64,000 nt of DNA from an uncultured Chitinophaga sp. (GTDB lineage: Bacteria; Bacteroidota; Bacteroidia; Cytophagales; Cyclobacteriaceae): the NCBI GenBank assembly GCA_902168205.1, contig CABHOK010000004.1, positions 62,001-126,000 on the forward strand, given 5' to 3'. Each line of letters opens with the position of its first letter. Position 1 is the stretch's first letter. Positions 63,333 to 64,000 of the stretch are shown here, piece after piece. The notes under the pieces were generated by a model. It was given only the letters and a program-made list of their open reading frames with translations. It ran no database searches and had not been told where the DNA came from. A program made the position numbers and the translations under genes.

Positions 63333-64000
63333 ATGCAGGATCTTATCAGGCATCTCCCCGCGGTCATTTACGAATACACAATCTACCCGGATGGTCAACC
63401 GAGATTCACTTATGTGAGTGAATCGAGTGAAAGCATTTTGGGACTCGCACCGGAAGTTATACTGGCCGATGCTTTTGTATTGGATTCTCTCATTCATGAA
63501 GATGACCGTGAGTCGCAGCAGGAAACTTCAGCACTCAGCATAGAAGAGGGCAGAGATTGGAATTGGGAAGGGCGTATGCGGGTAAAGGAAAATATAATCT
63601 GGGTGGAAGTAAAATCAAATCATGAATTAAGACCCGATGGTATCATCATCAGGCGTGGCGTAATACAAGATATAACGGAGCGTAAAGAACTTGCGCGTGA
63701 AAGCGAGCAACGCTATTTATCGCTTGTTGACAGATTGCCGATTGGTATAGTAGTGCACAAGCAGGGTAAACTTGTTTTTGCAAATTCGCAGGCATACCAG
63801 ATTCTGGCGTGCAAAAAATCTGATGAACTGATTGGTACCGATGTATTGAACTTCGTGCATCCCGATTATCATCAGCGTTTGGCGCGCAGAATGAAAGAGA
63901 CTGCTGGTCTGTTGGCTCCTATGGTAGAGCAACAGTATATACGCATGGATGGAAAAGTGATTGATGTGGAAACGATGTCATCACCCTTTACATTTCAGGG
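63333..64000 (+). CDS. PAS-domain sensor protein, 3' partial
   Basis: At least 222 residues; the frame runs off the right edge with no stop. Two PAS domains: first from YTIYPDGQPRFTYVSESSES with VIQDITERKEL at its PAC end, second from LVDRLPIGIVVHKQGKLVF with GTDVLNFVHPDY. Probably a sensor histidine kinase whose kinase part lies outside. A TTG/TATCTTGC promoter-like pair lies upstream around 63233-63263. The start ATG at 63333 follows a TATATAT leader. Confidence 0.85.
   Translation, partial: MQDLIRHLPAVIYEYTIYPDGQPRFTYVSESSESILGLAPEVILADAFVLDSLIHEDDRESQQETSALSIEEGRDWNWEGRMRVKENIIWVEVKSNHELRPDGIIIRRGVIQDITERKELARESEQRYLSLVDRLPIGIVVHKQGKLVFANSQAYQILACKKSDELIGTDVLNFVHPDYHQRLARRMKETAGLLAPMVEQQYIRMDGKVIDVETMSSPFTFQ

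Noticed and set aside
1-64000. CRISPR arrays and insertion sequences
   Set aside because: No regularly spaced repeats and no transposase frames were found on reading both strands; direct and inverted repeats seen are single pairs.

Overview
The window looks like a chromosomal segment from a member of the Bacteroidota, most likely the Cytophagales/Chryseolinea-like part of the class Cytophagia. The evidence is a T9SS-type (gliding-motility associated) C-terminal sorting domain at the left edge, large MacB/FtsX permeases without an adjacent ATPase, a FISUMP-domain lipoprotein, WG-repeat and carboxypeptidase-regulatory-like secreted proteins, a LytS/LytTR pair, A-rich leaders instead of strong Shine-Dalgarno sites, and a TAnnTTTG-type promoter element. 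The species cannot be named from the sequence alone.

Layout. 1-12 kb: T9SS cargo protein (5' end outside the window), a small RNA-repair-like operon (RNA ligase, CPBP-like membrane protein, cREC receiver), a 34-codon gene with its own promoter-like element and terminator, an SDR/AraC pair, an FtsX permease, an acyltransferase and a WG-repeat protein. 11.6-29 kb: a patchwork of accessory DNA with decayed genes (Ig-like fragment, duplicated gene fragment around a truncated RhuM gene, truncated UvrD helicase), a GHKL-ATPase/nuclease defence gene, an AbiC-like membrane protein, a zeta-like toxin pair, an Fnr/epoxide hydrolase/winged-helix operon and a P-type ATPase. Two paralogous head-to-head modules (a small XRE regulator facing a ~100-residue unknown protein) lie at 13.6-14.3 kb and 27.6-28.3 kb. 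29.4-43.1 kb: a defence island with a compact six-gene minus-strand operon (PLD-SNF2 helicase, Eco57I-like methyltransferase, winged-helix PD-(D/E)XK nuclease, DprA/SLOG-like protein, WYL-like protein, DUF262-DUF1524 nuclease), preceded by an SF1 helicase with a Vsr-like nuclease end. 43.1-47.6 kb: SDR/HxlR/Fnr metabolic-regulatory genes and two pseudogene relics, ending at a tRNA-Ser. 47.8-64 kb: ordinary core genome (ClpS, RecR, an aspartate-type aminotransferase, LytS/LytTR two-component pair, thioesterase, PurN, SSS symporter, PAS sensor running off the right edge).

The candidates for something new are the six-gene defence operon, which joins helicase-methylase and nuclease parts to two small sensor-like proteins; the conserved divergent XRE/unknown-protein module found twice beside defence genes; and the GHKL-nuclease gene with a UvrD remnant. 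The core genes look intact and conventional, while most broken genes lie between 11.6 and 16 kb and between 43.3 and 47.6 kb.
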